Of a stretch of 64,000 nt of DNA, positions 33,776 to 41,527 are shown piece after piece. Position numbers and translations under genes: made by a program. This DNA is from JAILZP01 sp037444185 (GTDB lineage Bacteria > Bacillota > Desulfotomaculia > Desulfotomaculales > Desulfocucumaceae). How positions within the stretch are numbered: position 1 is the first letter of the stretch; the number at the start of each line of letters is the position of its first letter. The notes under the pieces are model-generated. The model was not told the DNA's origin. It ran no database searches and was given only the letters and a program-made list of their open reading frames with translations. Location: positions 44,630-108,629 of the forward strand of contig JBBIMW010000004.1 of assembly GCA_037444185.1 (NCBI GenBank). Reading direction: 5' to 3'.

Positions 33776-36157
33776 TTATATTTTTACAGCATTCTTCAGG
33801 GGATTGGGGCCCATCCGCCTCAGCCTGCACACAAAGGCATTGGCCTCCCGGACAAACAACCCGGCGTCCCCTATGCCCATTCTCAGAATCTCCACCCGCT
33901 CCGGCTCCATCATCATATCCCGCAAGGTGTCTTTAATGTTTGCCAGGCGATCTCCGGCCCGATCCACCCCGCTGATATAGTGGCACTGGCCGGAGATACA
34001 GCCCGCCAGCAGAAATCCGTCCACCCCGGCTGATATACCGTCTTTAATCACGGCCATATTCACAGACCCCAGGCACCTGACCGGAATTACATGCACACCG
34101 GCCGGATAGGCCATTCCCTTCCGGCCTGCATCCACCACCGCGGGATAAGCGTCATTTTCACACATGTACGCCATCACCAGCGGCTCACCCGGAGAGGTTT
34201 CCTTTATTTTGGCGCCGGTCATCGCCATCTGCTGCCTAATCCCGGCCCCCTGGGAATTTATGCACTGGCGGGGGCAGGAACCCATACATATATGGCAGGC
34301 CCGGCAAAACAACCCGTCCGGAACGGGATAACCGTCGGCGTCAACCTGCATGACACCATAAGGACACTCCTCCAGACACCTCCTGCACTTGTCGCAGCCC
34401 GCCCTGTCCACCACGGCCACCAGCGGGGATACCGCCACCTCCGGCGCAGCCGCCTTGAAGACTTTCCCCGCCGCCGCCAAAGAGCTTCTTACTGTGGACT
34501 CCATGTCCATGGGCCCCTGGCAGCAGCCGGCGTAATACACCCCCTGGCTGCCCGATTCCATGGGGAAACACTGACGGTGACCGACATGGAAGCCGCCGGG
34601 ACTGATCAGCCCGTACCTGTCCGGCGGCAGCCCGGTTTCATCCCCTCGGTAAAAGGTTCCCAATATACTGGCACCGGGGGCCATGCCGGCGGCCAGCACC
34701 ACCAAATCCGCACCGGTCTCAAAAACCCTGCCCATCAGCGTATCTTCTGCGGCAATCCTCAGCCCTCCCCCGGTGACCCCGGAGACCTCGGCCGGGTTGG
34801 TTCTGACGAATATCACCCCGGCCTGCTGCGCCTTGACGTAAATGTCTTCGTACTCCCCCGGTGTCCTGATGTCATTATAAAAAACATACACCCGGCAATC
34901 CGGATTTTTTTCCTTTACATACAGGGCCTGTTTTATAGACGCGGTGCAGCACACCGCAGAGCACCAGGGCTGGTGAAGGGCGTCCCGGCTCCCGGCGCAT
35001 TGTATAAAAACCACCCGGCGGGCCTCGCGGCCACTGCCCGGACACAACAACCTTCCTCCGGTGGGACCGTCCGCCGCAGCCAGGCGCTCCATTTGCATAC
35101 CGGTTATCACATCCGGAAAAAGCCCGTAACCCAGCCTGCGAACCTTTTCCACGGGGTAAGGCCGCCAGCCCGTGGCCACCACCACCGAGCCGATGTGCAG
35201 CGTGTGCCGCCGCGACTCCCGATCCGGTTCCACGGCCCCGTACGGACACGCCCGCTCACACTCCCGGCAGCCAACGGGACAATACCGGCGGTTAACAACA
35301 AATACGCCAACGGGATCCAGGGGATACGGAGCCCGCACAGCCCTGTGGCGGCCCAGACCGTAATTAAACTCATCGGGCACCTCCGCCGGACATGCTTCGG
35401 CACACTTTCCACAGCCGGTGCATAGCCCTTCCCGCACGTACCGGAGTCTTTCAACCACCGAAAGGGCGTACTTGCCGGCGCTCCCCTCCAGGGCCACCGC
35501 CTCCGAAAGGGTCATTACAGAAACCTTTCCGGCTTCACGAATTCTATTGTACAGGTATGTCAACCCGCACCGGGCATCGCACATGCGGGGAAAAACCTTG
35601 TTCAGGCGGGCCACATTGCCGCCCAGGTGGGATTCCTTCTCTATCAAAATCACACTGACACCGGATTCGGCCAGTTCCAGGGCGGCGGTCATGCCTGCCA
35701 GCCCTCCCCCTATCACCGCAACCTCTCTTCTGCCGGGCAGCACCACCGGCCTCAGGGGAGCGGCGATTCTGGCCCAGGCCGTCCACATCCTGATTAGGTT
35801 TACGGCCTTACGGAAGGCTTCCGCCGGGCTGTCACGGTGCGGATAGGCGCACCCCTCCCGGATGTCCAGCCTCAGCACCATCTCGCCGGGCAGTCCCGCA
35901 CCGGATGCCAGGGAAGTAAACAGCCCCCCGTTGACCGTGCCGGGGCAGCCTGCCACCAATACACAATCCAGCCCGTGCCGCTCAATGGCCCGCCTAATCA
36001 CATCCCGGCCATCGTCTCCGCACAACAGTGGATGCACCACCCGGACACCCACCGACTTTTTAAGCTTGTTCAGCTCCTCCCCCATCCGGACCGGATCAAT
36101 TATGTCCGATATCAACCCGCCGCAACCGCAGGCAAATATGCCTATATTGTCAGCCAC
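33776..36157 (-). CDS. Single-chain QmoA/QmoB-like (HdrA-MvhD) electron-transfer flavoprotein
   Basis: About 793 residues. The N-terminus (FACGCGGLISD; LVAGCPGTVNG) and the C-terminus (two ferredoxin motifs CDKCRRCLEECPYG and CRACHICMGSCPRQ, then MvhD-like CENDAYP, VRCLGS, GCISGQCHY) are of QmoB type. The middle is of QmoA type: RMCDARCGLTY, CTGCGKCAEACPAEVPDEFNYG and CPVGCRECERACPYG inserted after the FAD motif VAVIGGGLAGMTAALELAESG. So one chain carries the cofactor sites that are split over QmoA and QmoB. GTG 36157 is preferred because AGGAG then has proper spacing. It is the last gene of an operon with AprA- and AprB-like genes. Confidence 0.82.
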   Translation of the reverse strand: MADNIGIFACGCGGLISDIIDPVRMGEELNKLKKSVGVRVVHPLLCGDDGRDVIRRAIERHGLDCVLVAGCPGTVNGGLFTSLASGAGLPGEMVLRLDIREGCAYPHRDSPAEAFRKAVNLIRMWTAWARIAAPLRPVVLPGRREVAVIGGGLAGMTAALELAESGVSVILIEKESHLGGNVARLNKVFPRMCDARCGLTYLYNRIREAGKVSVMTLSEAVALEGSAGKYALSVVERLRYVREGLCTGCGKCAEACPAEVPDEFNYGLGRHRAVRAPYPLDPVGVFVVNRRYCPVGCRECERACPYGAVEPDRESRRHTLHIGSVVVATGWRPYPVEKVRRLGYGLFPDVITGMQMERLAAADGPTGGRLLCPGSGREARRVVFIQCAGSRDALHQPWCSAVCCTASIKQALYVKEKNPDCRVYVFYNDIRTPGEYEDIYVKAQQAGVIFVRTNPAEVSGVTGGGLRIAAEDTLMGRVFETGADLVVLAAGMAPGASILGTFYRGDETGLPPDRYGLISPGGFHVGHRQCFPMESGSQGVYYAGCCQGPMDMESTVRSSLAAAGKVFKAAAPEVAVSPLVAVVDRAGCDKCRRCLEECPYGVMQVDADGYPVPDGLFCRACHICMGSCPRQCINSQGAGIRQQMAMTGAKIKETSPGEPLVMAYMCENDAYPAVVDAGRKGMAYPAGVHVIPVRCLGSVNMAVIKDGISAGVDGFLLAGCISGQCHYISGVDRAGDRLANIKDTLRDMMMEPERVEILRMGIGDAGLFVREANAFVCRLRRMGPNPLKNAVKI

Positions 36158-36190
36158 ACACAACTCCTATTCTTACGCAGGCGCACTGAA

Positions 36191-36535
36191 TCAATCCTCG
36201 TCTTCATCATCGCCGCTGACCAATGTCTTCATAACAAACCTTTCCACCTTGCCGTGGCAATCGATGGAGGTCCAGGTAACGCTGTTCGTCCCCACAAGAG
36301 GTATCAACTTGCCCGGGAAATAGGCCAACTGATACTGTAAAACGGTCTGGATCGCCTGCCGCGGACATGCCTTGGTGCACGTCATGCAGTCCCAGCAGTC
36401 CGAAGGCTCCCGGATAATGGCTTTCGATGTTTCCTCCACAAGGGTCATAAGGTTGCCCGGACACACCTGTTCGCACAGCGGCTCGCTCTCTCCCCGGCAT
36501 CCGTCGCATTTGGTGGGATCTACCTTGGGGGGCAT
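36191..36535 (-). CDS. AprB-like ferredoxin lacking the AprA-wrapping tail
   Basis: A 114-residue protein aligned by eye to AprB: CDGCRGESEPLCEQVCPG (10-27) and CWDCMTCTKACP (~46-57) hold two [4Fe-4S] clusters with the same spacing quirks, including the unusual insertion in the first motif. The protein ends soon after the beta-rich segment in an acidic GDDEDED tail; the last ~30-40 residues of AprB that embrace AprA are missing. AAGGAGG precedes the ATG. It probably docks on the AprA-like flavoprotein encoded upstream. Confidence 0.82.
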   Translation of the reverse strand: MPPKVDPTKCDGCRGESEPLCEQVCPGNLMTLVEETSKAIIREPSDCWDCMTCTKACPRQAIQTVLQYQLAYFPGKLIPLVGTNSVTWTSIDCHGKVERFVMKTLVSGDDEDED

Positions 36536-36552
36536 ACATATCCTCCTTCACG

Positions 36553-36697
36553 GGCTGTGATAAATTTCGCCTGTCTTTGTCAGCCCCGTCAGTCCGAATA
36601 CTCACGTATTTTCATATACGCTCCGCATCGCCCTGCCGACGCTTCCGCGCCATGCTCGTTTCTGACAGCCCTACTGGGGTCGTGATAAACTTCGCCT
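36553..36697. repeat. Direct-repeat-flanked palindromic element between AprA-like and AprB-like genes
   Basis: TGTGATAAATTTCGCCT (36556-36572) recurs as CGTGATAAACTTCGCCT (36681-36697), 15 of 17 identical, 125 bases apart. Between them lie short inverted segments such as TGTCAGCCCC/CTGACAGCCC-type pairs and TCACGTATTTTCATATACGC. It looks like an inserted repeat rather than operon leader. No coding capacity seen. Confidence 0.5.
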
Positions 36698-36738
36698 TAT
36701 TAACCATAATGTATTCTTCCCCAAAGACCGGCTGCATG

Positions 36739-38517
36739 TCATATGCTCTGCTTCCTCCGGTCCCCCTTGACAATCTGTTCATAGGGCGCCTTAAAGCATA
36801 TAACCTCGTCCGTCTCCGGGTCCCAGCGGGAATTTACGAAGCAATCGAAATCGGGGTTCATGTCGGGAAAATCTGTTCTGTTGACATATCCCGGAAAACG
36901 GGTTTCCTTCCTAAAGCTGATGTGCTCTATAACCAACTGGCACACATCCAAGCGGTTGATCACGTCCCAGGCCAACTGCAGGTCATGCATGTCCTTGGCG
37001 CACAAGTACTGCAGCTGATCCCGGCGCATGCGTTTGATGTGTTTCCGGGCTATGCCGAGGTAGGTCTCATTGACGAAATACCAGTGCGTCCTCCCGCCGC
37101 AATACTCCTCCATTATCTTCTGCATGCGGGCTTCCATGTCTTTGGGCGCAATCCCTCCCATGAGGGTTCCGTCGGTCCAGAGACCCTCACCGACTTTATC
37201 CCGGTACCTTTCAAACGGGGCGAAGGTCCTGGCCTCCAGCGCATCAATGGTTTCCCGCGGAATATCGGACAACTGGTAGTTGTTTTCACCGAGGGCCTTC
37301 ACCATGTGGCGGGCGGCAATCCTGCCGCAGGTCCAGGAGCCGGAAATAAACCGGCTGGGCGCGGCGCCCAGGGCATCCCCGGAAACATAAAGGCGGTCGA
37401 TGGTGGTCTCCCGGGTGATCCCCCTGGTCCAGGCGCCGGACATTCCGGCATGGGCGCCCACCATGTGCGGGTCACCGCCGTCCAGCTCGATGGGTTCTTT
37501 GGAGGGGTCTATATCGTTGCATCCCCAGTAAAGCACTATACAGGGGCTCATATCGAGATATTGCCCCTTCAGTCCCGTAACCTTTGCCGGGTCTCCCTTT
37601 GTGGTGTCCTTATATATGGGGCCCCGATGGGCAAGGGTTTCCCGCTGAAAAGCCAGCATGCGTATGGGCGTTGGGGCGGTGTGGCCACCCCAGGAAAGGT
37701 AATGGGGGTCCTTTTCCATAAATGTCTCACCCAGGGCATTGACCATGGGAGCGCCCATGCCGATGGCCAGGGTTCCGGTGGGGGAGAATGTGTCCTTGGT
37801 CCTCACCGGAACCAGCCTCATCTCAAAGGATGTCATTTCAGCCCCGGCACGCTTACACATGGCATAAGACGAACCGCAGTTGAAGGGGAAGTACCATATC
37901 CTGTGGTGCGCATCCCTGCGGTTGTTCGGCCGCCACAGGCCAGCGGCGCCGCCGGCGCATAACAGCGTCACCTTGCTGCGGCAGATATAGAACTTGCCGT
38001 CACGCACCCCGAAGCCCACGGCTCCCATGCAGACATTGTTTTCCACAATCAGTTCGGTGACATAAACCCTGTTGTAAATCTCCGCCCCGGCCTCAAAGGC
38101 CTTCGAGGCGGTAACGGGCTTCATGAGGGAGCCGTTGACCTCGATGTTCCACTTGCCCCGGTTCAGGTACCGGCCATCCTCTTTCTTTTTCATCGGAAGC
38201 CCGGCCGCCTCCAGTATCTTTACGGTGTCGTTCACTTCCCGGGCGACGGAGAGTATTATGTCCTCCCGTATGGGCGCACCGCAAATGTCGTACCTCACAT
38301 AGGAAACGTAATCCTCCGGCGTCCCTTGGTTTATATACATGTTCAGGGCGTTCATGCCCGCAGAAAGGCATCCGCTATGGCGGATAAAGGCTTTTTCCAG
38401 AATAACTATTTTAAGGTCGTCGCCTCCCACCCGCCTAGCCTCCCACGCGGCGAGGCAGCCCGCTGTACCTCCCCCTACTATCAGGACATCGGCGTCTATA
38501 TATACCCTGTCTGCCAC
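36739..38517 (-). CDS. AprA-like FAD oxidoreductase of unknown substrate
   Basis: About 592 residues, homologous along its whole length to AprA (FAD motif VLIVGGGTAGCLAAWEARR; IWYFPFNCGSSYAMCKRAGAEM; GAHAGMSGAW). The equivalents of the AprA Trp219, Arg250 and His390 are kept, but the pocket segment FKDAYGPVGAWFLLF is replaced by TKDTFSPTGTLAIGM, losing the aromatic/Leu pair next to the substrate. A different or modified substrate is therefore likely; this is inference. The frame extends to 38553, but a GTG at 38517 with GGGGGG six bases upstream is the better start. First gene of a three-gene operon. Confidence 0.82.
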   Translation of the reverse strand: MADRVYIDADVLIVGGGTAGCLAAWEARRVGGDDLKIVILEKAFIRHSGCLSAGMNALNMYINQGTPEDYVSYVRYDICGAPIREDIILSVAREVNDTVKILEAAGLPMKKKEDGRYLNRGKWNIEVNGSLMKPVTASKAFEAGAEIYNRVYVTELIVENNVCMGAVGFGVRDGKFYICRSKVTLLCAGGAAGLWRPNNRRDAHHRIWYFPFNCGSSYAMCKRAGAEMTSFEMRLVPVRTKDTFSPTGTLAIGMGAPMVNALGETFMEKDPHYLSWGGHTAPTPIRMLAFQRETLAHRGPIYKDTTKGDPAKVTGLKGQYLDMSPCIVLYWGCNDIDPSKEPIELDGGDPHMVGAHAGMSGAWTRGITRETTIDRLYVSGDALGAAPSRFISGSWTCGRIAARHMVKALGENNYQLSDIPRETIDALEARTFAPFERYRDKVGEGLWTDGTLMGGIAPKDMEARMQKIMEEYCGGRTHWYFVNETYLGIARKHIKRMRRDQLQYLCAKDMHDLQLAWDVINRLDVCQLVIEHISFRKETRFPGYVNRTDFPDMNPDFDCFVNSRWDPETDEVICFKAPYEQIVKGDRRKQSI

Positions 38518-38910
38518 ATCTTTCCCCCCTGAACATTCTTGGCAAGAACACACCGGTTCCCGTCATCCCCGGTTCCCGTGGTATTGTCAGACCTCCCGGG
38601 GCCGAAGCCATCATTATCCGGCCATGCCTGTTTGATGTTGTATAAATGAGTTTTGCAACACTCTCCCGGCATTATTCTACAGACTGCATATTTGACAAAA
38701 AAACCGATACCGCCTGACTGTCAGATGGGATAAATCCGCTTTGGCAACTGGCAGTAGGTTTTTGTCGGTTTCAATACCTGGTTGCGCACTATGAATGGTA
38801 TTTCTATATTAAAATAAAAATTCCCTTCACCCCCACCCGAAAAATTAAAATAATTTTCCCAAACAGTGTCTCATTACATCCGTTCGGGGCGCAAAAACAA
38901 CCAGTCAAAT
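38518..38910. other. Leader of the second Apr-like operon, with a partial repeat
   Basis: Contains the tail of the dispersed repeat family (copy D, 38615-38665), then an AT-rich stretch to ~38880 with inverted AAACCGA segments (~38702 and ~38766). No gene. The promoter of the AprA-like operon is expected here, but I could not fix its boxes. Confidence 0.45.
38615..38665. repeat. Dispersed repeat, partial copy D (tail only)
   Basis: The ~50 bases around ATAAATGAGTTTTGCAACAC match the tail of copy B at 57311-57361 (ATAAATGAGTTTTACAGCAC) with few differences. The inverted-repeat core is absent. Confidence 0.6.
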
Positions 38911-39645
38911 TTACATACTGAAAGATCTCGCTTTTTCGGCAAATCGCTCCAGCATGGCGCTGCCGCCGGTTTCCAGGTACTCCTTGATCACCCTTGTCTT
39001 CCTGATTCTTGCCCCTTCCGGGAGAACCGTCAACGCCAGGTGGGTAACAAATGGCACAAAGGTGTATTCCGTATCCACCAGATCAACGGGAAAAAGCCGG
39101 CTTTCCAGCCTAGCCACATAAGATATAGCCACCTCCAGCAATTCGGCGGAAACCCTTTCCCCACCTATTATCCTCACCTTGCCGCATTCCGGCAGCACAT
39201 AATTGACGACTTCTTCGGGCAAAACAATGCCATACTGTTCTTTATACCGCGCGGCCAATTCCTCCATCTCGCCCCTTTTGCCCGGGTACTCCCATTTCCT
39301 CGGGATGCCATATCCCCTGCAGCTCAATGACCTGACGGGATACACCAGGCACATCCTTTCGGCCCCAAGGAACGGGCACTTTAGATTTATGTCCGCCAGT
39401 TCCAGGAAATAAAACCTTACCGCCCTCTCCAGCAAATCCGGCAGGCCGTCAGAAAGATTCTTTTTCAGGTAACTGAACATATTGAGATATTCCACGATAT
39501 ACGCCGGCGGGGGAACGGTGCAGCACGTGCCGCAGCGCTGACAGTCGGTTTGCGGCAGGCTGTCGTAAATGGAGTTCAGATTTTCAATCAGCCCGTTCTT
39601 CTCAGCATAGCTCAGTTGCTGGTACAGCTTGTCCAGTGACAGCAC
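38911..39645 (-). CDS. YkgJ-family cysteine cluster protein
   Basis: About 244 residues with the CxBARF/YkgJ zinc-or-iron cluster motif CQRCGTCCTVPPP and later CPFLGAERMCLVYPVRSLSCRGYG. Members are soluble metal-binding proteins of unknown reaction, often called Fe-S oxidoreductase-like. The open frame runs to 39771 through a CCGGGGG tandem repeat, but GTG 39645 with TTAGGAGTG upstream gives the family's usual start and avoids translating the repeat. Confidence 0.75.
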   Translation of the reverse strand: MLSLDKLYQQLSYAEKNGLIENLNSIYDSLPQTDCQRCGTCCTVPPPAYIVEYLNMFSYLKKNLSDGLPDLLERAVRFYFLELADINLKCPFLGAERMCLVYPVRSLSCRGYGIPRKWEYPGKRGEMEELAARYKEQYGIVLPEEVVNYVLPECGKVRIIGGERVSAELLEVAISYVARLESRLFPVDLVDTEYTFVPFVTHLALTVLPEGARIRKTRVIKEYLETGGSAMLERFAEKARSFSM

Positions 39646-39715
39646 ATTTCCACTCCTAACCGTATTTACCTCATCTACCGCCCGCAATTGCAATGTTCGC
39701 AAGCCTTGATTCCGG

Positions 39716-39747
39716 CCGGGGGCCGGGGGCCGGGGGCCGGGGGCCGG
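39716..39747. repeat. Tandem 7-base repeat
   Basis: Four exact copies of CCGGGGG plus a partial fifth. It lies upstream of the ykgJ-like start, between divergent genes. Copy number could vary by slippage. Confidence 0.85.
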
Positions 39748-39941
39748 TCCCTGCAGCAGGCGGCCAGCCATGCTACATCTACCTCATCCCAGCCTCCCAG
39801 TGCATTATATCACAATCCCGGGCTGAAGGCTTCAGAATTCTTTTGGATCCGGCGGGTTGCCGCAACACGGGACATGAGTTAATATATTAATGGCTGTCCT
39901 CTCCGTTTGCATTCTCCCATAACCGTAAAAGGAAAAAAGCC

Positions 39942-40163
39942 GTGCTTCTTTTAAGCCTCCTTTTATTGTTGGCGGGCACAACCCTGCTAACCGCCGCCGG
40001 AATAATGATCACATATATCATCATCGCCGGCGATGAAAAAAATTTGCTTACCCTCCTGTCCCCGGGCAAATGGCCCCCGTCCCTCAGAAAATGGGCCCGT
40101 CACGGGGGGGCTGGATTGGTGTGCGTCCTTTTTGGAATGGCCGTCGCCGCCATAGCCACATGA
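39942..40163 (+). CDS. Small two-span membrane protein, function unknown
   Basis: A 73-residue frame starting GTG 39942 behind AAAAGGA. Two hydrophobic helices (LLLSLLLLLAGTTLLTAAGIMITYIIIAG and GLVCVLFGMAVAAIAT) flank a basic loop (SLRKWARHGG). No family recognised. It converges on the NifX-like gene. Confidence 0.45.
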   Translation: MLLLSLLLLLAGTTLLTAAGIMITYIIIAGDEKNLLTLLSPGKWPPSLRKWARHGGAGLVCVLFGMAVAAIAT

Positions 40164-40184
40164 AATACTGAGAACGGTGCGTAT

Positions 40185-40583
40185 CTACTTGCAGCGGCAG
40201 CCATTACCGTGGTGGTGCCCGCAGTCACCGTGGCCGTGGTGGTGCTGGTGGCACCCGCAGACCTCGCCGCTGGAGACCAATTCCCCTTTTGAGCATAAAT
40301 CCGCCGCCGTTGCAATGTCCCCGGAGATACCTGCAAATACTTTCAATCCCTTGTTGACCAGTGCCTCAAGGGCATAGGGGCCTATTCCGCCCGTCACCAC
40401 CGCCTCCACCTTTTCCCCGGCCAGCAGTTCCGCCAGCCCCTGATGGTTGCGCCTTAACGAACCCGCCGGAATCACCTTTTGCACGGCCACCTCGCCCTTT
40501 GCCGCCTCCACAATGACAAACTCCCTGCTGTGGCCGAAATGCCGACTAATCTGGCCATTATCACCGGAAAATGCTATTCTCAT
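40185..40583 (-). CDS. NifX/NifB-type dinitrogenase iron-molybdenum cofactor domain protein with metal-binding tail
   Basis: About 132 residues: a NifX-like alpha/beta domain (MRIAFSGDNGQISRHFGHSREFVIVE ... VVTGGIGPYALEALVNKGLKVF) followed by a His/Cys-rich C-terminus (HQHHHGHGDCGHHHGNGCRCK). Such free-standing proteins bind metal clusters and occur widely outside nitrogen fixation; no nif genes are present here. The tail suggests Ni, Zn or Fe handling, which is inferred. Two adjacent ATGs; the second (40583) is used here. Confidence 0.82.
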   Translation of the reverse strand: MRIAFSGDNGQISRHFGHSREFVIVEAAKGEVAVQKVIPAGSLRRNHQGLAELLAGEKVEAVVTGGIGPYALEALVNKGLKVFAGISGDIATAADLCSKGELVSSGEVCGCHQHHHGHGDCGHHHGNGCRCK

Positions 40584-40786
40584 CAATCATGCCCCCATAT
40601 TATGAACCATATTTCATTTTCCATGATAGTATTAACCGCCGGCAATGTCAATAACGCGAAAATGAAATGTTCCAGCTATGATAATATAGCCCTGCAAACG
40701 GCCCGGAACATCCCCAAACAGACGCCGGCGGCAACCTGGTTGACCGGGCATGTCAGCTGTGTTAAAATTTAATTTACATCAATCAT

Positions 40787-40875
40787 GCCGGAGTGGCGGA
40801 ACAGGCAGACGCAAGGGACTTAAAATCCCTCGGGGAGTTATCCCCGTACCGGTTCAAGTCCGGTCTCCGGCACCA
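40787..40875 (+). tRNA. tRNA-Leu (anticodon TAA)
   Basis: GCCGGAG pairs with CTCCGGC; the anticodon loop CTTAAAA (40819-40825) gives anticodon TAA at 40821-40823. A long variable arm (CTCGGGGAGTTATCCCCGT) identifies a class II tRNA, GTTCAAG is the T-loop, and the terminal CCA is encoded (40873-40875). Confidence 0.96.
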
Positions 40876-40892
40876 TTACAGCCACAAGCCTT

Positions 40893-40922
40893 CCAGGGTT
40901 TATACAAATCCTGGATTTTTTT
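40893..40922 (+). terminator. Terminator after tRNA-Leu
   Basis: CCAGG (40893-40897) pairs with CCTGG (40910-40914) and is followed by ATTTTTTT. The next ~170 bases hold no gene. Confidence 0.75.
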
Positions 40923-41094
40923 GTCCACGCAAGGAACATTTCTGACGCAAAAAACTTCTAATTATTTCCCGCTCATTATAGCAGCGTACTACAAACGCTT
41001 TCGCCAGCGTAAAACTTCCACAAAATACTGCGTAAAAAATTTCACTCCCCGGCAATCTAAAGATAAGGCAAAACTTTTAAGGGGGGATTTTTCC

Positions 41095-41385
41095 ATGGCA
41101 AAAACACGCGCCGCAGATTCCGCCGATAAACAGCCTGGAGCCATATGGTACCGGGTACCTAAGTTATTAAGTTATGTCTTTTGAGCATGTCAAATACAGC
41201 CACATCCGGTGTACCATGTGGCATATCCAGCCATTTATCCCCAAAAGAAGGCGATTTCAATGCAATACTTAGTAACTTAGGTAACCGGTACCGTTTTCTT
41301 ACTGGCAGCCTTTATTCCACTGGCCGCCGCCTGCCTGGTCTGCTTCGCCATAGCCCAGGGGGCCAGGGCCGCAGGCCTGGTTTAA
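41095..41385 (+). pseudogene. Small membrane protein gene split by a miniature element
   Basis: ATG 41095 follows GGGGGG at eight bases and encodes 17 plausible residues (MAKTRAADSADKQPGAI) before running into the repeat at 41147. After the repeat, in the same reading frame, a transmembrane helix (VFLLAAFIPLAAACLVCFAIAQGARA) runs to the stop at 41385. Joined, the two parts would make a single-span protein of roughly 48 residues. The interrupted frame stops at 41184. The original function is unknown. Confidence 0.6.
41147..41292. mobile_element. 146-bp miniature inverted-repeat (MITE-like) element
   Basis: The left end GGTACCGGGTACCTAAG... (41147-41172) and the right end (41267-41292) are inverse copies with 24 of 26 bases identical. 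An internal hairpin (GCCACAT ... ATGTGGC, 41199-41223) and no coding capacity are seen. It interrupts a small reading frame. The first 29 bases recur exactly at 47821-47849. No clear target duplication flanks it. The mobilising transposase is unknown. Confidence 0.75.
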
Positions 41386-41499
41386 AATATTTCTAAAAAA
41401 TGTCTCTCCCGTCAGAATTCAGAATCCAGGAGCCAGAATAGTCGCCTGCGTATGGCTGTGGCACGGGCAATATTTTTTTTATTATATAATTATTGTATG

Positions 41500-41517
41500 T
41501 ATCAAAATTTTTTGATA
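41500..41517 (+). promoter_or_regulatory. ArsR operator upstream of arsR
   Basis: TATCAAAATTTTTTGATA is a perfect 8-2-8 palindrome fitting the ATCAA-N6-TTGAT type operator of ArsR repressors. A TATAAT at 41485-41490 lies just upstream, so bound repressor would block the start of transcription. The arsR ATG follows at 41528. Confidence 0.75.
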
Positions 41518-41527
41518 TGATGGTGCC

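Noticed and set aside
34091..35425. 444-codon open frame on the plus strand inside the QmoAB-like gene
   Set aside because: Antisense shadow. The minus-strand frame has complete FAD and Fe-S motifs, so it is the real gene.
39716..39747. Possible CRISPR-like array
   Set aside because: A 7-base unit without spacers is a simple tandem repeat. No repeat-spacer pattern or cas gene was seen anywhere in the window.
39646..39771. N-terminal extension of the YkgJ-like protein through the tandem repeat
   Set aside because: Translation of the CCGGGGG repeat gives low-complexity Pro/Gly/Arg; GTG 39645 with a ribosome site gives the expected start.
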